From Xanthobacteraceae bacterium (GTDB taxonomy: Bacteria; Pseudomonadota; Alphaproteobacteria; Rhizobiales; Xanthobacteraceae), in assembly GCA_030037895.1 (NCBI GenBank), contig JASHPW010000114.1, positions 1-64,000 of the forward strand: a stretch of 64,000 nucleotides of DNA, in the 5' to 3' direction. The notes below the pieces were generated by a model. It made no database searches. It saw nothing but the letters and a program-made list of their open reading frames with translations, and was not told where the DNA came from. The translations under genes and the position numbers were made by a program. Every line of letters begins with the position of its first letter. Position 1 is the first letter of the stretch. Shown here piece after piece: positions 25,348 to 34,186 of this stretch.

Positions 25348-25977
25348 TCACGCCTTGGCGCTGGGGCGCGCCGAGACCTGGGCATGCCAGCGGCGCAAAT
25401 GGCTGCATTCCTCGGGAATCGGCAGCTTGGCGCGGCCCGCGAAATCGACCGTCACCAACGTCGTGATGTCGGCAATCGTGTAGCGCGCCCCGGCGACAAA
25501 CTCGCTGTGCGCCAAGCGCGCATCCATCTGCTCGTGGAAGTGCCCGACGCGAAGGCGGCCGCGCTCGGCCAGCGCCGGGATTTGCGCGTAGTCATGCGGC
25601 CCGGGCAGCGCCCGATTTTTGAGGCCCGGCGTCGAATTGCGGAATGCCTCCATCACCGCGTAAAAACCGTTGCGCTCGGCGAGGCGCTGCCATGTGGCGA
25701 CGACCGCCTTCTCCTCGGCGCCTTCCCCCATGAGCGGCGGCTGCGGATGCATCGCCTCGAAGTAGACGCAAATGCCGATCGCATCGACGATACGCGTGCC
25801 GTTATCGAGCTCGAGCGCGGGCACGGTAGCGTCGGGATTAATGGCGCGGAACTGGGTGCTGAACTGCTCGCCATTGCGTAAATCGACCTGCACGGTTGGC
25901 ACGCCAATGCCTTTCTCGGCCAGAAAAATGCGGACTCGCCGCGGGCTCGGGGCGGTGGCGCAATCATAGAACTTCAT
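25348..25977 (-). CDS. Glutathione S-transferase family protein
   Basis: This 209-residue cytosolic GST has an N-terminal thioredoxin-like domain (MKFYDCATAPSPRRVRIFLAE) with the Ser-rich active-site region and the cis-Pro/glutathione block NPDATVPALELDNGTRIVDAIGI. The C-terminal helical domain has the N-capping-type motif ADITTLVTVDFAGR. Such enzymes conjugate or reduce electrophiles; the substrate is unknown. The start ATG 25977 is preceded by an AT-rich promoter region. Convergent with the zinc-ribbon gene. Confidence 0.93.
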   Translation of the reverse strand: MKFYDCATAPSPRRVRIFLAEKGIGVPTVQVDLRNGEQFSTQFRAINPDATVPALELDNGTRIVDAIGICVYFEAMHPQPPLMGEGAEEKAVVATWQRLAERNGFYAVMEAFRNSTPGLKNRALPGPHDYAQIPALAERGRLRVGHFHEQMDARLAHSEFVAGARYTIADITTLVTVDFAGRAKLPIPEECSHLRRWHAQVSARPSAKA

Positions 25978-26242
25978 GGCGCATGTCCTCGTGATCGGCT
26001 TTGCCGATCCTTATCTTCGCATCGTGATATTTTTGCTAGTAGAATTTTCTGGAGCGGCGTCGAAAGACAGCACATTTCTACTCGATTAACATGCGCGCGC
26101 GCATGTCGCATTCTTCGATGCGCGGCCGCATGCGTGAAGTTGGCGGCGGCCTTTTGTTGCAGCGCAGATTGACCTATTGTTCGGCTTATCGCGACACATA
26201 CATCGCCCTTGTCCGCATTCTTCATTCTTCGCGAGGCAGATC

Positions 26243-26668
26243 ATGGCCAATTTCACTCCGGTCTCCGCGGCGATCGGCGGCGCGCTGATCGGGCTCTCCG
26301 CCGTACTACTGATGTTGTTCGACGGTCGCATCGCCGGCGTGACCGGAATCTTTGCCGGCCTCATCGATCCGCTTGCAACCGATCGCGCCTGGCGCGCGAC
26401 TTTTATAGTCGGACTCATCGCCGCGCCGCTCTCCGCCGCGCTCCTCGGCTACGCGATTCCGATCCCGCATCTGCCGACGAGCCTGGTCACCATCGCCGTC
26501 GCCGGCCTCCTGGTCGGCTTCGGCACCAGGCTCAGCAACGGGTGCACCTCCGGGCACGGCATTTGCGGCATTGCGCGGTTGTCGCCGCGCTCGATTATCG
26601 CGACCGGCATCTTCATGCTCGCGGCGGTCATTGTCGTCGCCGTGACGCGGCACCTCGTCGGAGGCTGA
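26243..26668 (+). CDS. YeeE/YedE family membrane protein, first of a pair
   Basis: This 141-residue inner-membrane protein of the YeeE/YedE (Sulf_transp) family has about four membrane spans. The conserved block GFGTRLSNGCTSGHGICGIARLS carries the two Cys that line the thiosulfate/sulfur conduit in family members. ATG 26243 follows GAGGCAGATC; the track start adds 22 residues. It is followed 3 bp later by its partner, the split-gene form in which two half-size proteins form one transporter. The usual neighbours (sulfur dioxygenase, BigR) are absent here. Confidence 0.9.
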   Translation: MANFTPVSAAIGGALIGLSAVLLMLFDGRIAGVTGIFAGLIDPLATDRAWRATFIVGLIAAPLSAALLGYAIPIPHLPTSLVTIAVAGLLVGFGTRLSNGCTSGHGICGIARLSPRSIIATGIFMLAAVIVVAVTRHLVGG

Positions 26669-26671
26669 ACC

Positions 26672-27145
26672 ATGCGCGCACTCGCCAGTCTCCTTTGCGG
26701 TTTCATCTTCGGCTGGGGACTGTTCATCTCCGGCATGATCCGGCCGGATAAGGTTTTGGGCTTCCTCGACGTCTTCGCCATACCGAGCGGCAATTGGGAT
26801 CCGAGTCTGGCGGTGGTGATGGCCGCCGCGCTCGCCGTGACCGGTATCGGCTACGCGCTGGCGCGGCGGCGCACGCCGCTGTTCGAAGCGCAGAACCAGT
26901 GGCCGACGCAGACGGCGATCGACGCGCCGCTCATCGCCGGCTCGGCTCTGTTCGGCGCCGGCTGGGGCTTGGTCGGACTCTGTCCGGGACCGGCGATCGA
27001 GAACCTGGCGACGCTCTCCGCGCCGGTGATCCTCTTCGTCGTCGCCATGGCGGCCGGCATGGCCGTGCATGATCTCTGGCAGGCGCGCGGCGCCGCGCCC
27101 GCCGCCAAACGCAGTCTCGCCCAGGCGGGCGCCGCCGACGGATAA
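26672..27145 (+). CDS. YeeE/YedE-type (DUF6691) membrane protein, second of the pair
   Basis: This 157-residue membrane protein starts MRALASLLCGFIFGWGLFISGM and continues IRPDKVLGFLDVF, a hallmark of the DUF6691 partner. A second half-site GAGWGLVGLCPGPAI carries the conserved Cys. Four spans are predicted. It is translated 3 bp after the first YeeE-like gene, almost certainly as a pair for uptake of a sulfur compound; the exact substrate is not shown by sequence. Convergent with the SDR gene with no gap. Confidence 0.9.
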   Translation: MRALASLLCGFIFGWGLFISGMIRPDKVLGFLDVFAIPSGNWDPSLAVVMAAALAVTGIGYALARRRTPLFEAQNQWPTQTAIDAPLIAGSALFGAGWGLVGLCPGPAIENLATLSAPVILFVVAMAAGMAVHDLWQARGAAPAAKRSLAQAGAADG

Positions 27146-27922
27146 TCAGGCGCGCAGCGCCACCAACTGGCCGCCGTCGGCGACGATGGTCGCGCCGGTT
27201 ATGTAGCGTCCGGCGTCAGAGGCAAGGAGCAGCAGCGGTCCGTCGAGATCGCGCTCCTCGCCGAAGCGGCCCATCGGGATTTCGCGTTTCATCGCCGCGG
27301 CTCGCTCGCCCGAAAGATAATCGCGATTGATATCGGTGACGATCCAACCCGGAGCGATGGCGTTGACGCGGATGCCCTTGAAGGCAAGCTCGAGCGCGAG
27401 CGCCTTGGTCAGTTGGACCACACCGGCCTTGGCTGTGGCGTAGGCGATGACGCCCTTGTCGACCCCGAAGCCGAGCACCGAGGCGATGTTGACGACGGCG
27501 CCGCCTTTGCCAGCCGCGAGCATGCGGCACGCCGCTTCCTGCGCCCAGTAGAACACGGCGTCGAGATTGGTCGCGAGCACGCGCCGCCAGTCCTCCTCCG
27601 CAAGCTCGACGGCGCGGCCGGAATGCACCACGCCGGCGTTGTTGACGAGGATGGTCACGGTGCCGAAGGCATTCTCGGCGGCATCGAACGCGAGCTGCAT
27701 CGCCTTGCGGTCGCGAACGTCGGCGGCGACGGCGACGGCGCGGCCGCCCGCGCTCTCGATCCGCGTCTTCACGGCGGCGAGGCGATCGGCCCGCCGCGCC
27801 ACCAGTGCCACCGCCGCGCCGTTCTCCGCCAGGCATTCCGCGAAACGCACGCCGAGCCCGCTCGACGCGCCGGTCACCAGCGCCACCTTGCCGGCGAGGT
27901 CGAAAATCTGTGCCGCGGTCAT
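27146..27922 (-). CDS. Short-chain dehydrogenase/reductase
   Basis: This 258-residue classical SDR starts at ATG 27922 (MTAAQIFDLAGKVALVTG) with GGGAGACCTC upstream; the track start adds 51 residues of leader. The NAD(P) motif is TGASSGLG and the structural motif NNAG. The catalytic Ser lies in NIASVLG and the catalytic Tyr/Lys in YATAKAG. The C-terminal block GATIVADGGQLVALRA is of the 3-ketoacyl-ACP reductase/2-deoxygluconate dehydrogenase type. Substrate unknown. Divergent from fumC. Confidence 0.93.
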   Translation of the reverse strand: MTAAQIFDLAGKVALVTGASSGLGVRFAECLAENGAAVALVARRADRLAAVKTRIESAGGRAVAVAADVRDRKAMQLAFDAAENAFGTVTILVNNAGVVHSGRAVELAEEDWRRVLATNLDAVFYWAQEAACRMLAAGKGGAVVNIASVLGFGVDKGVIAYATAKAGVVQLTKALALELAFKGIRVNAIAPGWIVTDINRDYLSGERAAAMKREIPMGRFGEERDLDGPLLLLASDAGRYITGATIVADGGQLVALRA

Positions 27923-28153
27923 GAGGTCTCCCTGCAAATGCTTTTGTTCGCTCCCCGACGGGCCAACGGGCATCGCCGTCCGACACACCACGGGATTGCG
28001 TCCGGCTGGAGCATTATCATGTCGTATACTATCTCTGTTATTGTCGTCGCGCGATGAAACGATGGCCCGCTCCACCTATTATGCTTGGTGGAATCGATGC
28101 CATTCATCGCCCGGCGAACATGCCGGCGACATATCGAGCCGACGGAGACCGCA

Positions 28154-29578
28154 ATGGCCGCTACGCGGACGGAGACCGACAGTCTCGGCTTGGTTGAAGT
28201 GCCCGCGGACAAGCTGTGGGGCGCGCAAACCCAGCGCGCGATCGAGCATTTCAGCATCGGCACCGATCTGATCCCCCGCGAAATGATCGGCGCTTACGCG
28301 ATCTTGAAGAAAGCCGCCGCCGTCGCCAACCATCGCGGCAAGCGGCTCGACGATCGGCGCTATCAATTGATCGTTCGCGCCTGCGACGAAATCCTCGCCG
28401 GGGAGCACCACGACATGTTCCCCCTGCATGTCTGGATGACCGGCAGTGGCACCCAGTTCAACATGAACGTCAACGAAGTGATCTCCAACCGCTGCTGCCA
28501 GCTCGCCGGCACGCCGCTCGGCAGCAAGGCGCCGGTTCATCCCAACGATCACGTCAACATGTCGCAATCGTCGAACGACACTTTTCCGTCGGCGATGTAC
28601 ATCGCCGCGGCCGTCAACGTGAAGCAGCGCCTTGTTCCCGCGGTGGCGGCGTTGCGCGACGCGATCAGCGCCAAAGCCCGAGCCTGGAGCGACATCGTCA
28701 AGATCGGGCGCACCCACATGCAGGACGCGACGCCGCTGACATTGGGCCAGGAATGGTCCGGCTATGCCGGAATGCTGACCGACGATCTCGATTGGATCGA
28801 AGCCGCCCTGCAAGGCGTGTACCGCTTGGCGTTGGGCGGCACGGCCGTGGGCACGGGAATCAACGCCGCACCGGGCTTTGCCGAAGCGGCGGCCGCCGAG
28901 ATCGCGCGCCTCACCGGCCTGCCCTTCGTCACCGCGCCCAACAAATTCGCCGTGCAGGGCGCGCACGATGCGCTCGTCCAGCTCTCCGGCACGCTGCGCA
29001 CGCTCGCGGTGTCGCTGTACAAGATCGCCAACGACATTCGCCTGATGTCGTGCGGGCCGCGCGCGGGCTTTGCCGAGCTGCAAATTCCGGAGAACGAGCC
29101 GGGCTCCTCGATCATGCCGGGCAAGGTCAATCCGACCCAGTGCGAAGCGCTCACCATGATCGCGGTGCAGGTGATGGCCAACGACGTCGCCGTCGGCTTC
29201 GGCGGCGCCGGCGGCCACCTCGAAATGAACGTCTACAAGCCGCTGATGATCCACAACATCGCCCATTCCATCGCCATCATCAGCGACGGCTGCGTCAATT
29301 TCAGAAAATTCCTGGTCGAGGGCGCCAAGCCCAATCTGAAGAAGATCAACGAATACGTCGAACGTTCGCTGATGCTGGTGACCGCGCTGACGCCGGTCAT
29401 CGGCTATGACAAGGCGGCGAAAATCGCCCACCATGCCATGAAGAACGATCTGACGCTGAAGGAGGCCGCGTTGCAATTGGGCTTCGTCACCGAGGCTGAA
29501 TTCGATCGCGTCGTCGATCCGAAAAAAATGGTGACGCCCTATTTGCCGACCGAGGAGTTATCCTCCGGTCGGCATTGA
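28154..29578 (+). CDS. fumC: Class II fumarate hydratase
   Basis: This enzyme interconverts fumarate and L-malate in the TCA cycle, without an iron-sulphur cluster. The 474-residue protein starts [20 protein letters not shown] at ATG 28154; the track start adds 23 residues. Family blocks are [65 protein letters not shown] and the signature [16 protein letters not shown]. Length and motifs are normal. It is followed by the nitrile hydratase genes after a 119-bp gap that contains a small tandem repeat. Confidence 0.97.
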   Translation: MAATRTETDSLGLVEVPADKLWGAQTQRAIEHFSIGTDLIPREMIGAYAILKKAAAVANHRGKRLDDRRYQLIVRACDEILAGEHHDMFPLHVWMTGSGTQFNMNVNEVISNRCCQLAGTPLGSKAPVHPNDHVNMSQSSNDTFPSAMYIAAAVNVKQRLVPAVAALRDAISAKARAWSDIVKIGRTHMQDATPLTLGQEWSGYAGMLTDDLDWIEAALQGVYRLALGGTAVGTGINAAPGFAEAAAAEIARLTGLPFVTAPNKFAVQGAHDALVQLSGTLRTLAVSLYKIANDIRLMSCGPRAGFAELQIPENEPGSSIMPGKVNPTQCEALTMIAVQVMANDVAVGFGGAGGHLEMNVYKPLMIHNIAHSIAIISDGCVNFRKFLVEGAKPNLKKINEYVERSLMLVTALTPVIGYDKAAKIAHHAMKNDLTLKEAALQLGFVTEAEFDRVVDPKKMVTPYLPTEELSSGRH

Positions 29579-29640
29579 GGGTCGGCATTGTGCGAGGCTG
29601 AAAATATTCCGCGCGGCGTGACAGTGTCCTTTGGCACGTT

Positions 29641-29672
29641 ATTATAGATGCTCGGGATTATAGATGCTCGGG
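29641..29672 (+). repeat. Tandem 16-bp duplication upstream of nthA
   Basis: ATTATAGATGCTCGGG occurs twice head to tail (29641-29656 and 29657-29672) without mismatch. It ends 25 bp before the nthA ATG, so it lies in the probable promoter or leader and may alter spacing or duplicate a site. Confidence 0.85.
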
Positions 29673-29697
29673 GCGCTGGTAGGTAAAGAGGTGAGCG

Positions 29698-30321
29698 ATG
29701 GCGTATGATCATGCCGATCACGCCGATCATCACGAGCGCGGCTCGGAGCTTTCCGAGATGCAGTTGCGCGTGCGCGCGATCGAGACCGTGCTGGCGGAAA
29801 AGGGCTATATCGATCCGGCGGCGCTTGACGCGATAATCGAGGCCTACGAGATCAAGATCGGGCCGCATATCGGCGCGCGCGTCGTCGCCCGAGCCTGGGC
29901 CGACCCGGCGTTCAAGCGGGCATTGATCGAGGACGCCACCCGGGCGGTGCGGACGCTTGGCGCGATCAACCGCGTCGGCGATCACCTGATCGCCGTCGAG
30001 AACACGCCGAAAGTCCACAACATGATCGTGTGCACGCTGTGCTCCTGCTATCCGTGGGACATCCTCGGCCTGCCGCCGGTCTGGTATAAATCGGCGCCCT
30101 ATCGCTCGCGCGCGGTCAGCGACCCGCGCGGCGTGCTCGCCGATTTCGGCTTGCAACTGCCCGCCGACACCCAAATCCGCGTCTGGGATTCGACCGCCGA
30201 GACGCGCTTCATCGTGCTGCCCATGCGGCCCGCGGGCACCGACGGATGGAGCGAAGACAAGCTTGCGACGCTGGTGACGCGCGATTGCATGATCGGCACC
30301 GGCCTGCCGAAGCGGCCTTGA
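29698..30321 (+). CDS. nthA: Nitrile hydratase alpha subunit, cobalt type
   Basis: This is the metal-binding subunit of the enzyme that hydrates nitriles to amides. It has 207 residues, a normal length. The metal claw reads VCTLCSC at about residues 111-117; Thr after the first Cys is the mark of cobalt enzymes (iron enzymes have Ser). The Cys residues become sulfinic/sulfenic acids in the family. Other blocks are [20 protein letters not shown] and [19 protein letters not shown]. The N-terminus is His/Asp rich ([10 protein letters not shown]). ATG 29698 follows AAAGAGGTGAGCG. The beta subunit gene follows 12 bp later. Confidence 0.96.
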   Translation: MAYDHADHADHHERGSELSEMQLRVRAIETVLAEKGYIDPAALDAIIEAYEIKIGPHIGARVVARAWADPAFKRALIEDATRAVRTLGAINRVGDHLIAVENTPKVHNMIVCTLCSCYPWDILGLPPVWYKSAPYRSRAVSDPRGVLADFGLQLPADTQIRVWDSTAETRFIVLPMRPAGTDGWSEDKLATLVTRDCMIGTGLPKRP

Positions 30322-30333
30322 GCAGATTGCGCG

Positions 30334-31029
30334 ATGGACGGCGTCCACGACATGGGCGGCATGCACGGCTTCGGCAAGGTCGAGCCCGAGGAGAACGAGC
30401 CGGTGTTCCATGCCGCCTGGGAAGCGCGCTGCCTCGCGCTCAACCGCGCCATGGGTGTGATCGGCGCCTGGACCATCGACGAAGAGCGCGCGGGCGTCGA
30501 GGAGCTGCCGCCGGAGGTTTACCTGTCGCGCTCCTATTACGGAAAATGGGCGCTGCGGCTCGAAAACCTCGTCGTCAAGCGCGGTCTCGCCGGCGCCGAT
30601 GAGATTGCCGCCGGACACGCGCTGCGCCCGGGCAAGCCGCTCGAGCGCAAGTTCGGCGTGGCTGACGTTCCCCGCACACTGACGCGCGGCTCCTTCGGCC
30701 GGCCGGCGCCGGCGCCCGCGCGCTTCAAGCCCGGCGACCGGGTGCGCACGAAGAACATCCATCCGCCCACGCACACGCGGCTGCCGCGCTACGCGCGCGG
30801 CAAGCGCGGCGTGATCGAGGCGGTGCGCGGCTGTCATGTGTTCCCCGACTCGGTCGCGATCGGGGCGGGCGAGAATCCGCAATGGCTCTATACGGTGCTG
30901 TTCGAAGGTCGCGAATTGTGGGGCGAGGGTGCCGACTCCACGCTCAAGGTCTCGATCGAGGCGTTCGAGCCCTATCTGGAGGCGGCAGCCGCCAATCCGG
31001 CCGAGCGCAGCGAGAGCCGAAAACCATAA
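30334..31029 (+). CDS. nthB: Nitrile hydratase beta subunit
   Basis: This 231-residue protein pairs with the alpha subunit to form the active-site channel. The N-terminus MDGVHDMGGMHGFGKVEPEE is diagnostic. The helical part contains FHAAWEARCLALNRAMG and YLSRSYYGKWALRLENL. The SH3-like C-terminal barrel includes FKPGDRVRTKNIHPPTHTRLP and YARGKRGVIEAVRGCHVFPD. It is translated 12 bp after nthA. Downstream, a dispersed palindromic repeat separates it from the accessory gene. Confidence 0.96.
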   Translation: MDGVHDMGGMHGFGKVEPEENEPVFHAAWEARCLALNRAMGVIGAWTIDEERAGVEELPPEVYLSRSYYGKWALRLENLVVKRGLAGADEIAAGHALRPGKPLERKFGVADVPRTLTRGSFGRPAPAPARFKPGDRVRTKNIHPPTHTRLPRYARGKRGVIEAVRGCHVFPDSVAIGAGENPQWLYTVLFEGRELWGEGADSTLKVSIEAFEPYLEAAAANPAERSESRKP

Positions 31030-31075
31030 TCACCGAAGCCCCCGGATGAGCAAACAGTTCTTTGTATACCCTTAA

Positions 31076-31175
31076 AGCGGGATGACTTATCTTCGAATCA
31101 TCGTCCCGCTCTAAGCTTTTGTATTGTCGCGCGTCCGGACGGAAAACCGGTTCCCACTTTTCCTGGACGCGCTTT
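31076..31175. repeat. Dispersed palindromic repeat, copy 2
   Basis: About 100 bp: AGCGGGATGACTTATCTTCG, then GAATCATCGTCCCGCT as its inverted arm, then AAGCTTTTGT and GCGCGTCCGGACGGAAAACC, GGTTCCCACTTTTCCTGGACGCGC. It has two hairpins joined by a linker. Copies 3 (inverted) and 4 at 37787-37880 and 59811-59907 align over the whole length. It sits inside the nitrile hydratase cluster between nthB and the accessory gene. Confidence 0.8.
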
Positions 31176-31194
31176 AGCTGAGGTGTCTGTGGCA

Positions 31195-31584
31195 ATGGAT
31201 TCCGGCTCTCGCTCGCCTCGCTCGCTCGGCCGGAATGACGATTCGGGCATTCCGCGCACCACCGAAGGTTCAGTGTTCCACGAACCGTGGGAGGCGCAGG
31301 CGTTCGCGCTGGCGCTCTCGCTCAACGGGCGCGGCGTATTTTCCTGGAAGGAATGGGCGGCGACGCTCGGCGAGGAAATCAAGAAGGCGCAAGCCGCCGG
31401 CGACCCGGATACCGGCGAGACCTATTATCATCACTGGCTCGCCGCGCTCGAACGCCTCATCGCCGCCAAGGGCCTCGCCGACGCGGCGACGCTCGCGCGC
31501 ACCCGCGAAGCATGGCGGCGCGCATGCGCACGCACCCCGCACGGCACACCGATCGAGTTGCGGGCGGACGACTTCGGCGAATGA
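31195..31584 (+). CDS. Nitrile hydratase accessory protein
   Basis: This small protein is homologous to the N-terminal part of the beta subunit (FHEPWEAQAFALALSLN, FSWKEWAATLGEEIKKAQ, YYHHWLAALERLIAAKG). Family members (P14K/NhlE type) help maturation and metal loading of the alpha subunit. ATG 31195 gives 129 residues; GTG 31183 is also possible. The first ~18 codons (ATGGATTCCGGCTCTCGC...) look like a dispersed intergenic repeat read as protein, and homology begins at about PRTTEGSVFHEPW. It completes a three-gene nitrile hydratase set. Convergent with the sugar kinase gene. Confidence 0.88.
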   Translation: MDSGSRSPRSLGRNDDSGIPRTTEGSVFHEPWEAQAFALALSLNGRGVFSWKEWAATLGEEIKKAQAAGDPDTGETYYHHWLAALERLIAAKGLADAATLARTREAWRRACARTPHGTPIELRADDFGE

Positions 31585-31600
31585 CCGGAGTGCGCCGGCG

Positions 31601-32530
31601 TTAATGCATCGCGGCGCTGGCGCGCGGGACGAGCGCGCCCGGGTGGCGGATCACGTCGCCGGCGAGGCGATGCGCGGCGCCCGCCGCCTGCGCCGGATCG
31701 CGGCCGTCGAGCCGCGCGGCAAGATAGCCGGCATTGAAGCCGTCGCCGGCCGCCGTGGCGTCGACCGGCACCACCACTTCCGGCACCGGCACGAATTCGA
31801 CCGCGCCGGCGACGGCGACCAACGCACTGTTGGGGCCGTTCTTGACCACGATTTCGCCGATGCCGAAGGCTTGCAGCCGGGCGACCGTCGTCTCCGGCGA
31901 TGGGTCGCCCCAGAGCACGGCCTCGTCATCGAAGGTCGGCAGCGCGATATCGACCCGCTTGAGCGTCTCGATGAAGACCGTGCGGGTGCGCGCGAGGTCC
32001 CCGTTCCAGCCGCGCGGGCGGAAATTGCCGTCGAAGGCCACTTTGGCGCCCTGCGCCCGCGCGACTTCGAGCACGGCGAGAAGGCGGCCGAGGCCGTTAT
32101 TTGAAAAAAGCGACAGCGTAATGCCGGTGAAGTAGATGAGCCGCGCCAATATCAAGCCCTCGGCAATGCGCGTCCAGTCCGGGAGCTCGAACAGGTCGCG
32201 CACCGGGGCGCCCTCGCGCCAGGACTGAAAGCTCCGTTTCCCGTCCGGTCCATTTTCAATGAGGCACAACCCCGGCAGCCGTCCGGGAACGCGCAGGATG
32301 AGATGTTCGGAGACGCCCTCGGCCGCGGCGAGCGCCACGATGCTGTCGGAATAGGGATCGGCGCCGACGGCGGTCGCGAACGCGACATCGACCCCGGCGC
32401 GGGCGAGATAAACGGCGGTGTTGAACGTGTCGCCGCCGCAGGATAGCGCGAACCTGCCGTCGGCCCCGCGCGCCAATTCGATCAGCACTTCGCCGACGCA
32501 GACGGCGCGGGGCTTTTGCTCCCTCATCAT
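31601..32530 (-). CDS. PfkB family carbohydrate kinase
   Basis: This 309-residue ribokinase-fold enzyme phosphorylates a sugar or sugar acid. The N-terminal block is VCVGEVLIELARG followed by CGGDTFNTAVYLARAG. The C-terminal ATP/anion-hole motif reads DATAAGDGFNAGYLAA, with the catalytic Asp. The pattern is nearest to 2-keto-3-deoxygluconate kinases, but that substrate is not certain. The start ATG at 32530 overlaps the znuB stop (ATGA), so the kinase is translationally coupled to the metal transporter operon, an unusual partnership. The track start adds 28 residues inside znuB. Confidence 0.9.
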   Translation of the reverse strand: MMREQKPRAVCVGEVLIELARGADGRFALSCGGDTFNTAVYLARAGVDVAFATAVGADPYSDSIVALAAAEGVSEHLILRVPGRLPGLCLIENGPDGKRSFQSWREGAPVRDLFELPDWTRIAEGLILARLIYFTGITLSLFSNNGLGRLLAVLEVARAQGAKVAFDGNFRPRGWNGDLARTRTVFIETLKRVDIALPTFDDEAVLWGDPSPETTVARLQAFGIGEIVVKNGPNSALVAVAGAVEFVPVPEVVVPVDATAAGDGFNAGYLAARLDGRDPAQAAGAAHRLAGDVIRHPGALVPRASAAMH

Positions 32531-33324
32531 GTCGCTCCCTGCCGCGGCCGAAACCCGCGGGTCAGGAAATAGCCCAACGCGCTCAGCGTGGCGATACAAA
32601 AGCTGACCGGCCAATCGGTGTCATAGGCGATGGCGATGCCGACCCAGGCTTCGGCCAGGGCCAGCACGGCCGACAGCAGCATGCCGCTCCACAGCCCGGT
32701 CACCAGCCGCTGCGCCGTCGCCGGCGGCCCGACCATGAGGGCAAAGACGAGAAGGATGCCGACGATTTGCGCGCATTCCGACACCGCCAGCGCGACAATG
32801 GCCAGGAAGGCGGTGGAGACGAAGCGCAGCGGCACGCCCTTGGCCTCGGCCAGTTCCGGCTGCAGGCTGGCAAAGATGAGCGGCCGCATGATCGCGGCGA
32901 GCGCCGCCAGCGTGATCAGGCCGAGCCCGGCGAGCGTGCCGATCGTCGAGCGATCGACCGCGAGCACGTTGCCGAACAAGAGCGCCGTCGCCTGGGTGGC
33001 GAAGGCGGTATAGTAGTGCAGAAAAAGAAGCCCAAAGCCCAGCGCCAGCGCGAGCACCACGCCGATGGCGACATCGCGGCCGCTCAGCCGCTCGCCGAGG
33101 AGCCCCATGCCGATCCCGGCCGCAACCGTGAAGCCGACGAGTCCCCAGATCGACGCCACGCCGATCAATACCGCGCCGGTCGCGCCGGCAAAGCCGATGT
33201 GGGAGAGCGCGTGACCGGCAAAGGTCTGCCCGCGCAGCACCAGGAAGTAGCCCACAAGCCCCGACACGATGGCGGCGACGCCGGCGGCGGCGAAGGCATT
33301 GCGCATGAAGTCGTAGTCAAGCAT
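32527..33324 (-). CDS. znuB: Zinc/manganese-type ABC transporter permease
   Basis: This 265-residue inner-membrane permease of the ABC-3 family starts at ATG 33324 (MLDYDFMRNAFAAAGVAAIV) and has seven or eight predicted spans. Family features include GHALSHIGFAGATGAVLIG near residue 55 and LVFALMVGPPATAQRL. The track ORF extends upstream through the His-rich 3' end of znuC in another frame and is rejected. The start overlaps the end of znuC by 8 bp and the stop overlaps the kinase start, so it is part of a four-gene overlapping set with znuA, znuC and the kinase. Confidence 0.93.
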   Translation of the reverse strand: MLDYDFMRNAFAAAGVAAIVSGLVGYFLVLRGQTFAGHALSHIGFAGATGAVLIGVASIWGLVGFTVAAGIGMGLLGERLSGRDVAIGVVLALALGFGLLFLHYYTAFATQATALLFGNVLAVDRSTIGTLAGLGLITLAALAAIMRPLIFASLQPELAEAKGVPLRFVSTAFLAIVALAVSECAQIVGILLVFALMVGPPATAQRLVTGLWSGMLLSAVLALAEAWVGIAIAYDTDWPVSFCIATLSALGYFLTRGFRPRQGAT

Positions 33325-34186
33325 GGCCGTGGCGATGGTGATGATGGTCATGGCCGCCGTGGTCGTGGTCGCCGTGGTCGTGGCCGCCGTGGCCATCGTC
33401 GTGCATATGCGGAGAGCGCTCGACGTCGCGCCCGCGCGACAGCACGAAGATGTGCCCATCGGCGCGCACCACCTCGATATCGGCGCCATAGAGCTGCGAG
33501 AGGACCGGCGCGGTCACCACCTCCGCCACGGTGCCGAGCGCGACGTGACCATTGCCGAGATAGAGCACGCGATCGAGCGCGCCGATCAGTTGATTGAGCT
33601 CGTGCGCGCTGAACAGAACCGTGATGTTGCGCTCGCGGGCGAAGCGGCGGACCAGGTCGATCACCGTCTCCTGATAGCGATAGTCGAGGCTGATCAGCGG
33701 CTCGTCGAGCAGCAATAGCTGCGGCTCGCCGATGAGCGCCTGCGCCAGCAGCAGACGTTGGCGTTCACCGCCCGACATGTCGGCCAGCGGACGCGCGGCA
33801 AGGTCGTGCGCGCCCACGGTCGCCAGCGTCTTCTCGATCATGGTGCGGTCGGCAAGCGTCAGCGATGGCACGCCCCAGCGCTCGCCGCGCACGGAACTGG
33901 CAATGAAGTCGAACCCGCGCACGCGCAAGTCCGGCAACAGCGTGCGCACCTGCGGAACGTAACCGATTTGCGGATCGCCGCGCTGCGGCGCGCGGCCGAA
34001 GACGCGCAGACGTCCGGCGCTCGGCGTCAGCAGGCCGAGGATGGTGCGCATCAGCGTGGTCTTGCCGGCGCCGTTCGGTCCGAGCACGCCGATGAACTCG
34101 CCGCGTTTGATCGCTAAGCAGGCATCCGCCAACACGCTGCGGCCGCCGATATCGACGGTGACGCGATCGAGTTCGATGACGTTCAC
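33317..34186 (-). CDS. znuC: Zinc/manganese-type ABC transporter ATPase with His-rich C-terminal tail
   Basis: This 289-residue ATPase energises metal import. Walker A is GPNGAGKTTLM at about residue 37, the signature LADMSGGERQRLLLAQAL, Walker B LLLLDEPLISLD, and the H-loop Hs lies in LFSAHELNQL. The last ~30 residues are almost all His, Gly and Asp (HDHGDHDHGGHDHHHHRHGH), a metal-binding tail not usual on the ATPase. It overlaps znuA by 4 bp (ATGA) and znuB by 8 bp. Confidence 0.95.
   Translation of the reverse strand: MNVIELDRVTVDIGGRSVLADACLAIKRGEFIGVLGPNGAGKTTLMRTILGLLTPSAGRLRVFGRAPQRGDPQIGYVPQVRTLLPDLRVRGFDFIASSVRGERWGVPSLTLADRTMIEKTLATVGAHDLAARPLADMSGGERQRLLLAQALIGEPQLLLLDEPLISLDYRYQETVIDLVRRFARERNITVLFSAHELNQLIGALDRVLYLGNGHVALGTVAEVVTAPVLSQLYGADIEVVRADGHIFVLSRGRDVERSPHMHDDGHGGHDHGDHDHGGHDHHHHRHGHA

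Noticed and set aside
33317-33420. Possible CRISPR or minisatellite in the GTGGTCGTGGTCGCC-like run
   Set aside because: The repetition comes from His/Gly/Asp codons of the ZnuC tail, with no regular spacer structure.
33325-33489. N-terminal extension of the znuB ORF with Thr/Ala repeats
   Set aside because: It is the alternate-frame reading of the His-rich znuC tail. The permease begins at MLDYDFM.
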